DNA of 64,000 bases from Actinomadura harenae. Its GTDB lineage: Bacteria; Actinomycetota; Actinomycetes; Streptosporangiales; Streptosporangiaceae. The position numbers and the translations under genes are program-made. Shown in pieces: positions 7,910-15,885 of the stretch (position 1 is its first letter; every line of letters starts with the position of its first letter). The DNA lies in assembly GCF_003696215.1 (NCBI RefSeq), contig NZ_RFFG01000036.1, positions 1-64,000 on the forward strand. The letters are read 5' to 3'. Under the pieces are notes generated by a model that did no database searches, was not told where the DNA came from, and saw only the letters and a list, made by a program, of their open reading frames with translations.

Positions 7910-8371
7910 TCATGTCGTGTGGATGGCGACCTTCAAGACCGGAAGCACCCGGCCTGGGGCGACCTCTCGTTCGCCGATGCGCTCGGCTCCCATTCGCAGG
8001 TAGAACCCTTCGGCGTGAGGGTCGGATTCCAGGGTCAAGGTGTGAAAGCCCGCGCTGCGGGCCGAGGCGACGGCGTGTTCCCAGAGCGTCCGCCCCAGCC
8101 CGGTGCCGATCACCTCAGGTTCGAGGAATAGGTCTGCCAGCTCGCCGTGCGGAGGTTCGCCTGTGATCTGGTAATAGCCCGCCACCGCACCGTCCCGCTC
8201 CGCGACAACAACATGCCCGTCACGAATGGTGGCGGAGCTGACCGACAGCATTTCCGCCATCCGATCCAGCATCGCCTGTGGATAACCCCAGTGCCCCTTC
8301 GACCGCCGTGTCAGCGCTGTGAGCACTCCCGCCTCATCGGGCTCGGCAGTTCGCAAGATGATCTTGTTCAT
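7910..8371 (-). CDS. GNAT-family acetyltransferase
   Basis: A 153-residue protein of normal GNAT length, starting at ATG 8371. It opens with IILRTAEPDEAGVLTAL (strand 1 and helix 1). The core acetyl-CoA-binding segment is near residues 85-105, ADLFLEPEVIGTGLGRTLW, with GTGLG standing for the pyrophosphate-binding Q/RxxGxG/A. AGFHTLTLESDPHAEGFYLR then GAERIG is the usual motif B region and C-terminus. It would transfer an acetyl group from acetyl-CoA to an unknown amine. It stands alone, just beyond the 3' end of the group II intron. Confidence 0.85.
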   Translation of the reverse strand: MNKIILRTAEPDEAGVLTALTRRSKGHWGYPQAMLDRMAEMLSVSSATIRDGHVVVAERDGAVAGYYQITGEPPHGELADLFLEPEVIGTGLGRTLWEHAVASARSAGFHTLTLESDPHAEGFYLRMGAERIGEREVAPGRVLPVLKVAIHTT

Positions 8372-8507
8372 GGGGCGAGTATCACCTACCTTGCCCTTCT
8401 GGGACGAAGGGATTTCACTCGGCAGACCCCGGTCGAGCCCCAGCGCCAGTTGTCGGCCCGGGGCTCGCCGGGTAGCCCCGGTGCATTACTGCACCGGGGC
8501 CCCCTCA

Positions 8508-8542
8508 GAACCGTGCGTGCAACTCGTCGCTGCACACGGCTC
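8508..8542 (-). ncRNA. Group II intron domain V
   Basis: The minus strand reads GAGCCGTGTGC, a GACGAG-containing bulge and loop, then GCACGGTTC, the canonical domain V hairpin that holds the ribozyme's catalytic metal site. The GAGCCG/CGGTTC closing strand pair is the typical bacterial form. It lies 20 bases beyond the RT stop codon, as expected, and its intactness suggests that the intron can still splice. Confidence 0.85.
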
Positions 8543-8562
8543 AAGCAAGCCGCCGGGGCGGT

Positions 8563-10317
8563 TCAGGTTTGCTGTGCTGGGCTCCTGCGCTGGTGGGCGA
8601 GATATCCACGGTGGCAGGAGGCGTGAACGAGGCGGGTCTGATCACCGTCCGGTGAGCTGGGTCTCCCGTGGTGCACGAGGTAATCGCTCGCGATCGCTCG
8701 ACGGGTGACGTGCAGCCACCAGTGTGCCCATTGTTCAGGCGACTGTGGCGGTTGCTCGGCGGTCAGCAGGTGGTCTCCGCAGAGCGGGCAGCGCGCGTCC
8801 TGCCTGGTGAGCAGGCGTAGCGTGTACCGGTCTATCGGGGGTTTAACCCGCTTGCGCCGTTCGGCCCAGTACTCGACCTGGTCAGGATCATCGGGTGATG
8901 CCCTGCCCTGGACGAGGGTGTGCCGGACGATGTTGTTCCAGGCGAACTTGGGTAGGTAGGCGCCGCTTTCGGGGTCGCCGAACACCCACTTGTCGTTCCT
9001 GAACTTGTTGAACTTGCCGAAATGCCGGTTGACGGTCCAGTACGTCGGCTTGTTCGGGTGGCTGTGTTTGGCCCACTTGAAGGTGAGCGCCCATACGTAG
9101 TGGTCCAAGGAGGCGAACTCCTCGGACGACACCACACTGCGGTAGTAGGCGGCCCATCCCCGGACGATGGGGTCGAGCCGGGAGATGACCGCCTTCGCGT
9201 TCGAGCCGCGCAGAGCGCGCATCTCGGTCGCGAGCCGCAGCTTCAGCCGTTTCACCGCTGGGGCACTCGGCGTGGTCAGCAGCTTGCCGTTGGGATAGCG
9301 GCGGATGTGGAACCCGAGGAAGTCGAACCCCTCACCGAGGTGCACGATTCGTGTCTTGTCCTCGTTGAAGACCAGACCCCTGGGTTCCAGCCACTCGGCG
9401 AGCCGCTCCTTTACCTGCTTGGCCTGCTCCTGGCTGTGGCAGAGCGCGACAACGTCATCGGCGTATCTGACCACGATCGGGCAGCCCGCCACCGTGTCCC
9501 CGGCCCGTGAGCCGGTGTGGTAGCGGACCCCTGCGGCGGCCTCCAGGCCGTGCAGCGCGATGTTCAGCAAGCACGGTGAGATCACCCCGCCTTGAGGAGT
9601 TCCCTCCCCTGTCGGCGCGAATCCCTTTCCGGTCTCGAACACTCCTGCCTTCAGCCAGGCTCGGACCATGTCCCTGGCGGGGAACGCTCCGATGGCTTCG
9701 AGCAGCCGCGAGTGGTCGATCTTGTCGAAAGCCGCCGCCAGGTCGGCGTCCAGCACCCAGGTCCGTTTTGCCAGCTTCTGGCAAGTGGCCTGAAAGATGG
9801 ACTCAATCGCGTCCTGGCAACTACGTCCCGGCCGGAACCCATACGATCTGGGCTCGAACCGGGCCTCCCACTCGGGTTCCAGCGCGTTACGAACCCGTGC
9901 CTGATGACACCGATCCATGATCACCGGAATGCCGAGGGGACGCAGTTTTGCTGCGCTACCGGCCTTTGGTATGAACACCCGTTTGACCGCGCGCGGATTC
10001 CAGGTGCCGATGGTGGAATGCACACGCACCGCCACCTTCGCCCTGGCCTCGGAGGTCAGTGCGACCTCCCCGTCAATGCCCGCGGTCTTGCGGCCAGCAT
10101 TCCGCTGAGTCACCTGGCGCACGCTGAGCAGCGTGTTGGCCCGGCTCCGCAGCATCAGTTTCTGCAAGTTCCTGGCCTTGGGCCAGTCACCTTCCTGAAC
10201 CGCCTTGAAGATCCTGCCCCGCAGCCGCCGTACTTCGTCCTCAACGGTCCGCCACTCGATGTGTTCCCATCGGTCGGCATCGACGTTGAGGAGGAGGCCC
10301 TCCGGTCCGTTCACCAT
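8563..10317 (-). CDS. ltrA: Group II intron reverse transcriptase/maturase with HNH endonuclease domain
   Basis: A 584-residue protein starting at ATG 10317. The RT blocks run in order: KLRPLGIPVIMDRCHQARV, YGFRPGRSCQDAI, WVLDADLAAAFDKIDH, GTPQGGVISPCLLN near residue 240 and the catalytic VVRYADDVVALC near 284. The maturase (X) domain follows with WAAYYRSVV. The C-terminal 75 residues form an HNH nuclease: CPLCGDHLL, a central His region and HASCHRGYLAHQ. The protein should help the intron fold and splice, and nick and copy target DNA during retrohoming. No stop or frameshift is seen. Confidence 0.95.
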   Translation of the reverse strand: MVNGPEGLLLNVDADRWEHIEWRTVEDEVRRLRGRIFKAVQEGDWPKARNLQKLMLRSRANTLLSVRQVTQRNAGRKTAGIDGEVALTSEARAKVAVRVHSTIGTWNPRAVKRVFIPKAGSAAKLRPLGIPVIMDRCHQARVRNALEPEWEARFEPRSYGFRPGRSCQDAIESIFQATCQKLAKRTWVLDADLAAAFDKIDHSRLLEAIGAFPARDMVRAWLKAGVFETGKGFAPTGEGTPQGGVISPCLLNIALHGLEAAAGVRYHTGSRAGDTVAGCPIVVRYADDVVALCHSQEQAKQVKERLAEWLEPRGLVFNEDKTRIVHLGEGFDFLGFHIRRYPNGKLLTTPSAPAVKRLKLRLATEMRALRGSNAKAVISRLDPIVRGWAAYYRSVVSSEEFASLDHYVWALTFKWAKHSHPNKPTYWTVNRHFGKFNKFRNDKWVFGDPESGAYLPKFAWNNIVRHTLVQGRASPDDPDQVEYWAERRKRVKPPIDRYTLRLLTRQDARCPLCGDHLLTAEQPPQSPEQWAHWWLHVTRRAIASDYLVHHGRPSSPDGDQTRLVHASCHRGYLAHQRRSPAQQT

Positions 10318-10894
10318 GTGGTGTCCAACTTGCCCTTCGGTATCAACGGCATCGACACTTCGTCTTCAAAGGCTCACCTGCCCACGTCAGCACCTTCACG
10401 GGCACGGGCACCAGGCCCGATATCCGGCCAGTTATGCGGGACCTCAGCGGAGGAGCTGATCTTCATGCCCCGGGTTCCTGTCGCCTTTCGGCCGCCGGCC
10501 TTCGCTTCTTAGGCATCCTGTTCCCGGCAGGGAGTTCAGCTCTCCTCACGGTCGGCCTACCGCTTCCGGGCAACTTCCCGGTCGCGGACCCTGACGGGGT
10601 TTCCATGTTCCGCACGCATGAGACACGGCTGGGGCCGGGCGTCCTCTGTACCCCGGAGGCAACGGTGTTCACACGGTCGAGGACCCTCCTCAACCGCCGT
10701 CTGCCGCCTTCCAACGGCTGGCCTCTCCCATTCCGGACCTTCTTGCCCGTCCCGGAGCGTTGACATGACGAGGCATCAGCGAGGATTCACGGTCGTTCGC
10801 CCCACCCAGCCTTCCCCCGCCTGTAGCCCCCGGACGGATCGGGAGCCCTTGGACTTACCCTGAGCTCCGCACCTCGCAGTTGCCCGCGACGCAC

Positions 10895-11056
10895 GTCAGG
10901 GCGGGGACAGGTCTCGAACACTGACCCGGACTACGCACTCGACAACATCGAGCCTCCTTCTACGTACTCACTCAACGCGTGCGACCTCATGTCGCAAGGG
11001 TCCGTGTCACCAGCCCCAAAGTAGATAGTTCATGCAGGTCAGAGCCTCGCGGAACG
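10895..11056. other. 5' flank of the intron
   Basis: This short stretch is the upstream exon side of the intron insertion. It contains AGAAGGAGG followed by ATG on the minus strand (near 10950), a possible translation start whose frame closes after five codons. No gene is supported. Confidence 0.35.
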
Positions 11057-11156
11057 GTCTCGCAGAACCTCGGGATTGTGAGGGACGTTCTGCGAGACGG
11101 CGACCTGCGGAAACGTGGCGGCGCGCTGACCTCGCAGAACCGGTCATTTCTGCGAG
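11057..11156. repeat. Cluster of four alternating CTCGCAGAA words
   Basis: GTCTCGCAGAAC at 11057-11068 is matched by its exact reverse complement at 11087-11098 (12 bp, 18-base spacer). CTCGCAGAA at 11131-11139 is matched by its reverse complement at 11148-11156 (9 bp, 8-base spacer). Four sites in 100 bp in alternating orientation look like binding sites for a DNA-binding or recombination protein. The neighbouring integrase tail makes an attachment or excision site one option. Confidence 0.55.
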
Positions 11157-11277
11157 CACACCGTCACAACCGTCACGCAGAGCTACTTTGCCTCGGGTGA
11201 CACGAACCCGAGTCCCGGGCCAAGAATCCCCAGAGTTCAGGCGGACTGAGGGTTCCTCGAGGCGAACCGAAGGATGC

Positions 11278-11515
11278 TCAGGCTTCATGTGGGCGGTGGA
11301 CCCTTGGGTTCGGGAGAACCGGCGGGGCTTGTTCTTCGGCTGCTGCGGTGAGGAGCACGCGGGCGTTTTCCGCGTAGCGGATGGCGGTCTTGGGATCGAG
11401 TCCGAAGACGGTGGCCAGGTGCAGGGGGTCGGGGCCGTGGGTGAGGGCTTCGTCGAGTTGGCGGTGGATGCGTAGCCGGTCGATCGTGGCGGCCAGGCGG
11501 CGGAAGTCAGGTGCT
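11278..11515 (-). pseudogene. C-terminal tail of a lost integrase-like protein
   Basis: The minus strand reads DFRRLAATIDRLRIHRQLDE, ALTHGPDPLHLATVFGLDP and KTAIRYAENARVLLTAAAEE before a TGA at 11278. This arrangement (RQLDEAL-HGPDPLHLA-VFG-KTAIRYA-A) is the recurrent C-terminus of actinobacterial plasmid and ICE integrase-like proteins. No start or catalytic domain is present: the similarity stops at about 11515, where an unrelated plus-strand frame begins. It marks another decayed mobile element. Confidence 0.65.
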
Positions 11516-11796
11516 GGTCGCCGGGGTCAGCACCGGGCTCATCGGCGCGCTGGTCGTCATGGGCAACGCCGCGGTCGACGGAACATGCGAACTCGTTCTC
11601 GGCTCCGGAGGCTGGCAGGAGGTCGCCAGCGGCGACGGCGGGTTCAAGAAGATCGCCGGGAGCCTGGCCTCGCTCTCCACCAACCCGGCCGCGACCCCCT
11701 GGACGCCGCCCGTCCCTAGCGCCTACGCTCAGCGCGGCGCTGCTCGCCCCCGCCCGGGCGCTTTGCGGGCGGGGGGAACGCGGCGCCGACATCGCA
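11516..11796 (+). other. Region with a possible membrane-protein fragment and a GC hairpin
   Basis: A plus-strand frame from 11511 opens VLVAGVSTGLIGALVVMGNA, one hydrophobic segment, followed by a Gly/Ser-rich stretch; it has no clear partner or family and is probably a fragment. A 9-bp GC stem (CCCCCGCCC with GGGCGGGGG, about 11747-11776) with a short loop follows, just before the CRISPR-like repeats. Confidence 0.3.
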
Positions 11797-11882
11797 TGTT
11801 CCCCGCCTTGCGGGGATGGACCGGTAGACAGATCCTTTGAGTCTCGGTCGACCTTGCGGTCCCCGCCCTTGCGGGGATGGCC
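11797..11882 (+). CRISPR. Two-repeat CRISPR-like remnant, type I-E-like repeats
   Basis: Two copies of a CCCCGCC(C)TTGCGGGGATGG core lie at about 11797-11822 and 11857-11882. They are offset by about 60 bases, as expected for a 28-29-base repeat plus a 32-33-base spacer. Actinobacterial type I-E repeats share this shape: a GC stem CCCCGC/GCGGGG followed by ATGG. The repeats differ at several positions and no cas gene is in the window, so this would be an orphan or decaying array. Two unrelated hairpins are the alternative. Confidence 0.5.
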
Positions 11883-11919
11883 GCCGCCCCTCGGTTTTCA
11901 AGGGGCTTGCGGCGTCTGG

Positions 11920-12111
11920 TCAGGCGCTCGTGTCCTGTCCCCAGTGTTTGACGCCGATGTCGTGGGCGATGTCCGCGCGGATCCGGGTCGCGTCGTCGTG
12001 CCCGCGTGCGGCGTCGCGCCGTAGGGCGACCGGTGCGCCGGGTTCGGGGCCGCTGAGGGCCGCCAGCGCGCGCTTGAACGGGGCACCCTGGTGCTCGTGC
12101 TGCTGGAGCAT
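11920..12111 (-). CDS. Small hypothetical protein
   Basis: A 63-residue protein starting at ATG 12111, composition MLQQHEHQGAPFKRALAALS, GPEPGAPVALRRDAARGHDD and ATRIRADIAHDIGVKHWGQD. It is well ordered for its size, ending in a DIGVKHW motif. I do not recognise the family. The frame is also open upstream, so it may be the end of a longer lost gene. It lies directly downstream of the Methyltransf_19 gene on the same strand. Confidence 0.4.
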   Translation of the reverse strand: MLQQHEHQGAPFKRALAALSGPEPGAPVALRRDAARGHDDATRIRADIAHDIGVKHWGQDTSA

Positions 12112-12168
12112 CCGCGACCACGGGGACGGCTCACCTCGGCGGGGGGTCCTGTCGGAGGATAGGCGGGG

Positions 12169-12996
12169 TCATCGGGCCTTGTGGCCGATGCCGCCGAAGA
12201 CGTCCGCCGCGGCGGGGGCTGGCCGGCTGCTGGGGTCGGGTCGCCAGTGGGGCAGCGGCACGACCCCGGGGTCGATCAGGTCCAGGCCGGTGAAGAACCC
12301 GGCGATCCGCTGGGGACTGCGGAGCACATAGGGGATGGCGCCGGAGGCGTTGTAGCCGTCCTGTGCGCGGGCGAAGGCGGAGTTGATGTCGGTGCCGTCC
12401 CTGAGCGCCAGGTAGCTGCCGGGTGGCAGGGCCCGCAGGAGTCGGGACACGATGTCGCGGGCGTCGCAGTAGTCGAGGATGTGGCCGAGGACGCCCATGA
12501 ACAGCAGGCCGATGGGCTGGGTGAAGTCGAGTAGCTGACCGGTCTGGTCCAGGATCCGGTCGAGGTCGTGTAGGTCGGCGTCGATGAATCCGGTGGCGCC
12601 TTCGGGGGTGCTGGTGAGCAGCGCCTGACAGTGGTTGAGGACCATCGCGTCGTTGTCGACGTACACCACGCGGCAATCGGCGGCTGCGGCCTGGGCGACC
12701 TGGTGGGTGTGGTCGTCGGCGGGCAGGCCGGTGCCGACGTCCAGGAACTGCCGGACTCCTGCGCAGGTGACCATCCAGCGGACGGCGCGAGCGGTGAAGG
12801 CGCGTTCGGCCCGCGCCAGGGCGAAGATCTCCGGGTAGACCAGGGCGAAGGCGTCGCCGGTGTCCTGGTCGACCGTGAAGTAGTCCTTCCCGCCGAGCCA
12901 GTAGTTCCGGATCCGGGCCGCGTTGGGAGTGCTGGTGTCGATGCCGCCCATCAGGTCCGATTGCAGACAGGACAGGTCATCGGGGCCGGTGGCCAT
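12169..12996 (-). CDS. SAM-dependent methyltransferase (Methyltransf_19 / DUF574)
   Basis: A 275-residue protein with the full layout of this actinobacterial family. The N-terminus has IDTSTPNAARIRNYWLGGKD, then RAVRWMVTCAGVRQFLDVGT with LDVGTGLP as SAM-binding motif I. VVYVDNDAMVLNHCQALL is motif II, and the ending is SGAIPYVLRSPQRIAGFF, DPGVVPLPHWRPD and FGGIGHKAR. The physiological substrate is not known. This is the intact member; four shorter pieces of the same family occur at 17536, 29109, 29442 and 32918. Start at ATG 12996. Confidence 0.9.
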   Translation of the reverse strand: MATGPDDLSCLQSDLMGGIDTSTPNAARIRNYWLGGKDYFTVDQDTGDAFALVYPEIFALARAERAFTARAVRWMVTCAGVRQFLDVGTGLPADDHTHQVAQAAAADCRVVYVDNDAMVLNHCQALLTSTPEGATGFIDADLHDLDRILDQTGQLLDFTQPIGLLFMGVLGHILDYCDARDIVSRLLRALPPGSYLALRDGTDINSAFARAQDGYNASGAIPYVLRSPQRIAGFFTGLDLIDPGVVPLPHWRPDPSSRPAPAAADVFGGIGHKAR

Positions 12997-13072
12997 CGTG
13001 GTCTCCTGGGCTGGGAGGTGGCGCCACTCCCATCACACCAAAGGCTCAAGGCCGAGTGCACGAATTCGGCAG

Positions 13073-14311
13073 TCATTTGACAGACGGCGGCCGCAGGAGG
13101 GCATCAAGGAACAGGACCGAATCCCGCGGGGAGCATGCCGCCGCGGTCAGCTTCTCGAAGTGGGCAGTGAAGTAGTCCACTTCGCGCCGCTGCGTGGGGT
13201 ACAGGGCGAGCTCGGCGCCGCCGGGATTCTCCAGGAACGCGATGTCGCTGAGTGCGGGGTCGGTGAACCGCAGGACCGTGAGCGGCCCGGTGAAGGCCTG
13301 GCCGCCTTCGTCGGCGCCCATGATCTGCAGGACGATGTTGGGGCGCCCGGCAAGTGCGATCAGGTGCCTGATCTGTGCGCGCATCATCGTGGAGCTGCCC
13401 ATGTCGTCGCGGACCGCGAGCTCGTTCAGCACCATCCACACCCTGGGCGGCGCCGTCTGGTGGAGCAGTTCCTGACGGCACAGCCGCAGCTCCACGCGCC
13501 GGGTCAGCTCCTGGGCGGAGACGTCGGGCAGGTCTCGGAGGATCAGCTGCCGGGCGTACTCGCTGGTCTGCAGCAGGGTCGGGATCGTGTTCGGGGCATA
13601 GGTTCGGATCATCGACACCCCCGACGACTCGGCCATGAGGAATCCCAGCAGCCACCAGGGCACGATGTCCTGGTAGTCACGCCAGGCAGCGTCCCGGCTG
13701 AGCCCGTCCAGCACGGGCCACACTTCCCCGTCCGGCTCCCGGCGTCGGCCCCCGAGACCTGTGCCTCCCAGGCTCTGGCGAGGCTGCCCAGGGGTGTGGC
13801 GAGACGGGCCGCAGAGTAGACCCGCCGCGTCCTGCCTGCGCACGAGTTCGTGGGGCACGCGAGGGAGCATCACCGCAGCGGGCCCGCCCGGCGACGGCAC
13901 CAGAGTGCCCGGAACGTGGGGTCGGCCCTTCTCCGCCGCCTCGAACACACGCTTCAGGTCCTCCAGGGGAACCATGTGACCGAGGTCGATGCCTTTCATC
14001 TCCGCGTGTCGCTGCAGCGTCACCCACAGGGACACCACCAGCTGCCATCGCAACCGCTGACGCGGCCGGTCACGCTGCCGCTTGAAAATGTCGTTGGTGG
14101 TCGAATGCGGAAGCTTCTCGACTTCCTCGCCGTCAACTTTGACGCCTGCCACTTCCAGTTGTTTTGCCAGTTCCGCTGAAAGATCTTCGATGGTCTGATA
14201 GCTGGGCGATCCGGCGGTGCTCCGGTTGACGTCCAGCAGCGAGATCACCGCGTCATAGCGGCCAACGCGATCATCTGTCATAACCCTGGGGCCCGTTCTG
14301 TTCAAGGTCAC
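13073..14311 (-). CDS. Regulator with DUF5753 domain
   Basis: A 412-residue protein. Residues about 215-405 are a DUF5753 domain, the ligand- or partner-binding part of actinobacterial XRE (Scr1-type) regulators: NTIPTLLQTSEYARQLI, VWMVLNELAVRDDMGSSTMM, RAQIRHLIALAGRPNIVLQI and DSVLFLDALL. The N-terminal 200 residues are unusual: I see no clear XRE helix-turn-helix, and the protein is about 130 residues longer than the common form. A QTIEDLSAELAKQLEVAGVK stretch may replace the usual N-terminus. GTG 14311 is used; ATG 14281 is an alternative. No DUF397 partner is next to it. Confidence 0.75.
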   Translation of the reverse strand: MTLNRTGPRVMTDDRVGRYDAVISLLDVNRSTAGSPSYQTIEDLSAELAKQLEVAGVKVDGEEVEKLPHSTTNDIFKRQRDRPRQRLRWQLVVSLWVTLQRHAEMKGIDLGHMVPLEDLKRVFEAAEKGRPHVPGTLVPSPGGPAAVMLPRVPHELVRRQDAAGLLCGPSRHTPGQPRQSLGGTGLGGRRREPDGEVWPVLDGLSRDAAWRDYQDIVPWWLLGFLMAESSGVSMIRTYAPNTIPTLLQTSEYARQLILRDLPDVSAQELTRRVELRLCRQELLHQTAPPRVWMVLNELAVRDDMGSSTMMRAQIRHLIALAGRPNIVLQIMGADEGGQAFTGPLTVLRFTDPALSDIAFLENPGGAELALYPTQRREVDYFTAHFEKLTAAACSPRDSVLFLDALLRPPSVK

Positions 14312-14792
14312 CTACCTGCGCGACCTGGACCTGCACCACCGGAACCCGGGGGGCAGGCCGCGCGGAGAGCACATGATCCCACCATCGGCGGCCCGCGGTG
14401 GAGGTCGGACGACACATTCCGAATAGGGAACGCACCGGGGCCCACCGCGGGATCCCGCATAACGAATCATGATGCACGCGGACCTATCCGGATGCATTCC
14501 CGGATGACGGCCGGATGCCGCCCCCACACCCGGGGTGTATGACCCGGATGCAAACCGGATGGGCGAGTCATTTGCCCGACTTGCGCGGCATGTCTTATCC
14601 AGGGCCATCCGGAATGGTAGATCCTCGATGAATCCCCTGCGGGGGGCAGGCACAGTAACCACCGACCCATCCCGGCCCCCTCGCCACACAGGCGGCCTGA
14701 TCCGGTCACCTTCGTGCCTGGGGAACCATCGGCCTTCGACGGCCCCGCGCGCGGACCGCCCCCCTTTGCCGCTCATGGGAAGACCACCGAGG
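14312..14792. other. Divergent intergenic region
   Basis: About 480 bases separate the DUF5753 protein from the small plus-strand gene at 14796. Open frames cover it on both strands, but they are Arg/Pro/Gly-rich and not protein-like. It should carry promoters for both sides. CCGGATG occurs several times between 14490 and 14562, as CCGGATGCATTCCCGGATG, GGCCGGATGCCG and AACCGGATGGG, and may be a binding word. Confidence 0.4.
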
Positions 14793-14795
14793 ATG

Positions 14796-15053
14796 ATGGC
14801 GCCCGACATCGAATCTCTGCCGCGCGTGCTGGCCCCGGGCCGCGCCCGCCCACCCAACGCGCCACCAGCCGACGACGCCGATCTGGCGCTGCTGCTGATC
14901 ACCACCTGGGCACTGCGCAGCGGCCGTTCCCTGCGACCGGTCCCCGTCCACGCCCTGACCATCGAAGAACTTGAGACGTTCTGGGCCGACGACCAGCTCA
15001 CCGACGACGGCCTCGCCTCCGGTGCCCACCGCCGCGGCGACCACGGGCCATGA
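14796..15053 (+). CDS. Small helical protein coupled to the cyclase-like gene
   Basis: An 85-residue protein starting at ATG 14796 (ATG 14793 directly before it is an alternative; GAGG precedes both). It reads DIESLPRVLAPGR then DDADLALLLITTWALRSGR and ALTIEELETFWADDQL, a short helical fold without catalytic motifs. Its stop overlaps the next start as ATGA (15050-15053), so the two are translationally coupled. It is probably an accessory or partner subunit of the cyclase-like protein. I do not recognise the family. Confidence 0.6.
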   Translation: MAPDIESLPRVLAPGRARPPNAPPADDADLALLLITTWALRSGRSLRPVPVHALTIEELETFWADDQLTDDGLASGAHRRGDHGP

Positions 15054-15754
15054 CCCCGAACCGCGGCCCCCGGGCCCCCACACCGCAGCCTCCAAGACGG
15101 CCACCCCGCCGACCTGACGCCGGCTCCGGCGAAGCACGCCCCCGCACCCGACCCCTCACCGACGAGCGAGTCCGACCCATGCACACCACACTGATCGCCT
15201 GCGACATGTCCGCGTTCGGCGACCCGCGCCGCACCCGCCCCGCCCACCGCGCCATGCGCGACACCATGTACACCGCCCTCGAATACGCCATGGACGCCGC
15301 CGGGCCGCCCTGGCGCCACTGCCATCACGAGGACCGCGGCGACGGCGCGCTGATCACCCTCCCGCCCTGCACCCCGCCCGCCAACATCCTGGACCCCCTC
15401 GTCCACCACCTCCACACCCGGCTGCGCCGCTCCAACAACCTGGCCAGCGCGCAGACGCGGGTGCGGCTGCGGATGGCCGTCCACCAGGGCACGATCGAGC
15501 ACGACCCGCACGGACTGGTCAGCCACGCCGTCAACCACCTCTACCGGCTGCTGGACGCCCCCGCCTTCCGCCGCGTCATGTACCAGCACCCCGACGCCGA
15601 CCTCGCCGTCCTGGTCTCAGACGAGGTGTTCCGCGCGGCCGCCGACGACGACGCCCTCGACCCCGCCCTGTACACGGCGATGCCCATCACCTGCAAAGAG
15701 ACCCGGACGCGGGCCCACCTGTGGCTGCCGCCCGTTCGCCGCCCCGCACGCTGA
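15050..15754 (+). CDS. Nucleotide-cyclase-like (minimal CHD) protein
   Basis: A 234-residue protein. After a Pro/Arg-rich stretch the domain begins at TTLIACDMSAFGDPRRT, where the Asp in DMSAFG sits at the metal-binding position of class III cyclase homology domains. HEDRGDGALITLPP corresponds to the second metal-binding GDG turn. VRLRMAVHQGTIEHDPHG is the strand before the dimer interface, and FRRVM then LAVLVSDEVF completes the fold. Such stand-alone cyclase-like domains occur in actinobacteria in signalling or conflict operons, often with a short helical partner. Whether it makes a cyclic nucleotide is unknown: the transition-state residues are not obvious. Confidence 0.7.
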   Translation: MTPNRGPRAPTPQPPRRPPRRPDAGSGEARPRTRPLTDERVRPMHTTLIACDMSAFGDPRRTRPAHRAMRDTMYTALEYAMDAAGPPWRHCHHEDRGDGALITLPPCTPPANILDPLVHHLHTRLRRSNNLASAQTRVRLRMAVHQGTIEHDPHGLVSHAVNHLYRLLDAPAFRRVMYQHPDADLAVLVSDEVFRAAADDDALDPALYTAMPITCKETRTRAHLWLPPVRRPAR

Positions 15755-15763
15755 CCGCCGGCC

Positions 15764-15797
15764 AGACCTCGTCACGGCGGCGGCTGTGACGAGGTTC
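15764..15797 (+). terminator. Hairpin terminator between converging genes
   Basis: ACCTCGTCAC (15766-15775) pairs exactly with GTGACGAGGT (15786-15795) around a GC-rich 10-base loop, with a further CCAG/CTGG extension. It begins 10 bases after the cyclase-like stop and lies before the minus-strand stop at 15886, so it can serve both directions. There is no U-tract, as is common in high-GC bacteria. Confidence 0.65.
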
Positions 15798-15885
15798 TGG
15801 GGCGCTGGCGTTCCATGGGCCCGATCACCCGCCGGGGGTAGTGGTTGTCCATGCTGCGCCGCTGGTGGCTACGCGAGGCGGCTCG

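Larger units (their letters stand above)
8465..10894 (-). mobile_element. Group II intron, apparently complete
   Basis: The element is on the minus strand. A GTGCG 5' signature starts at 10894 (GTGCGTCGCGGGCAACTGCG) and is followed by about 575 bases of structured leader before the RT gene. Domain V is at 8508-8542. Domain VI is a long hairpin at about 8472-8507, and the 3' end lies near 8465-8473 just after the CTACCC strand; I cannot fix the last base exactly. Length is about 2.43 kb, normal for an RT-bearing bacterial intron. The flanking exons do not read as a recognisable gene. Confidence 0.8.
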
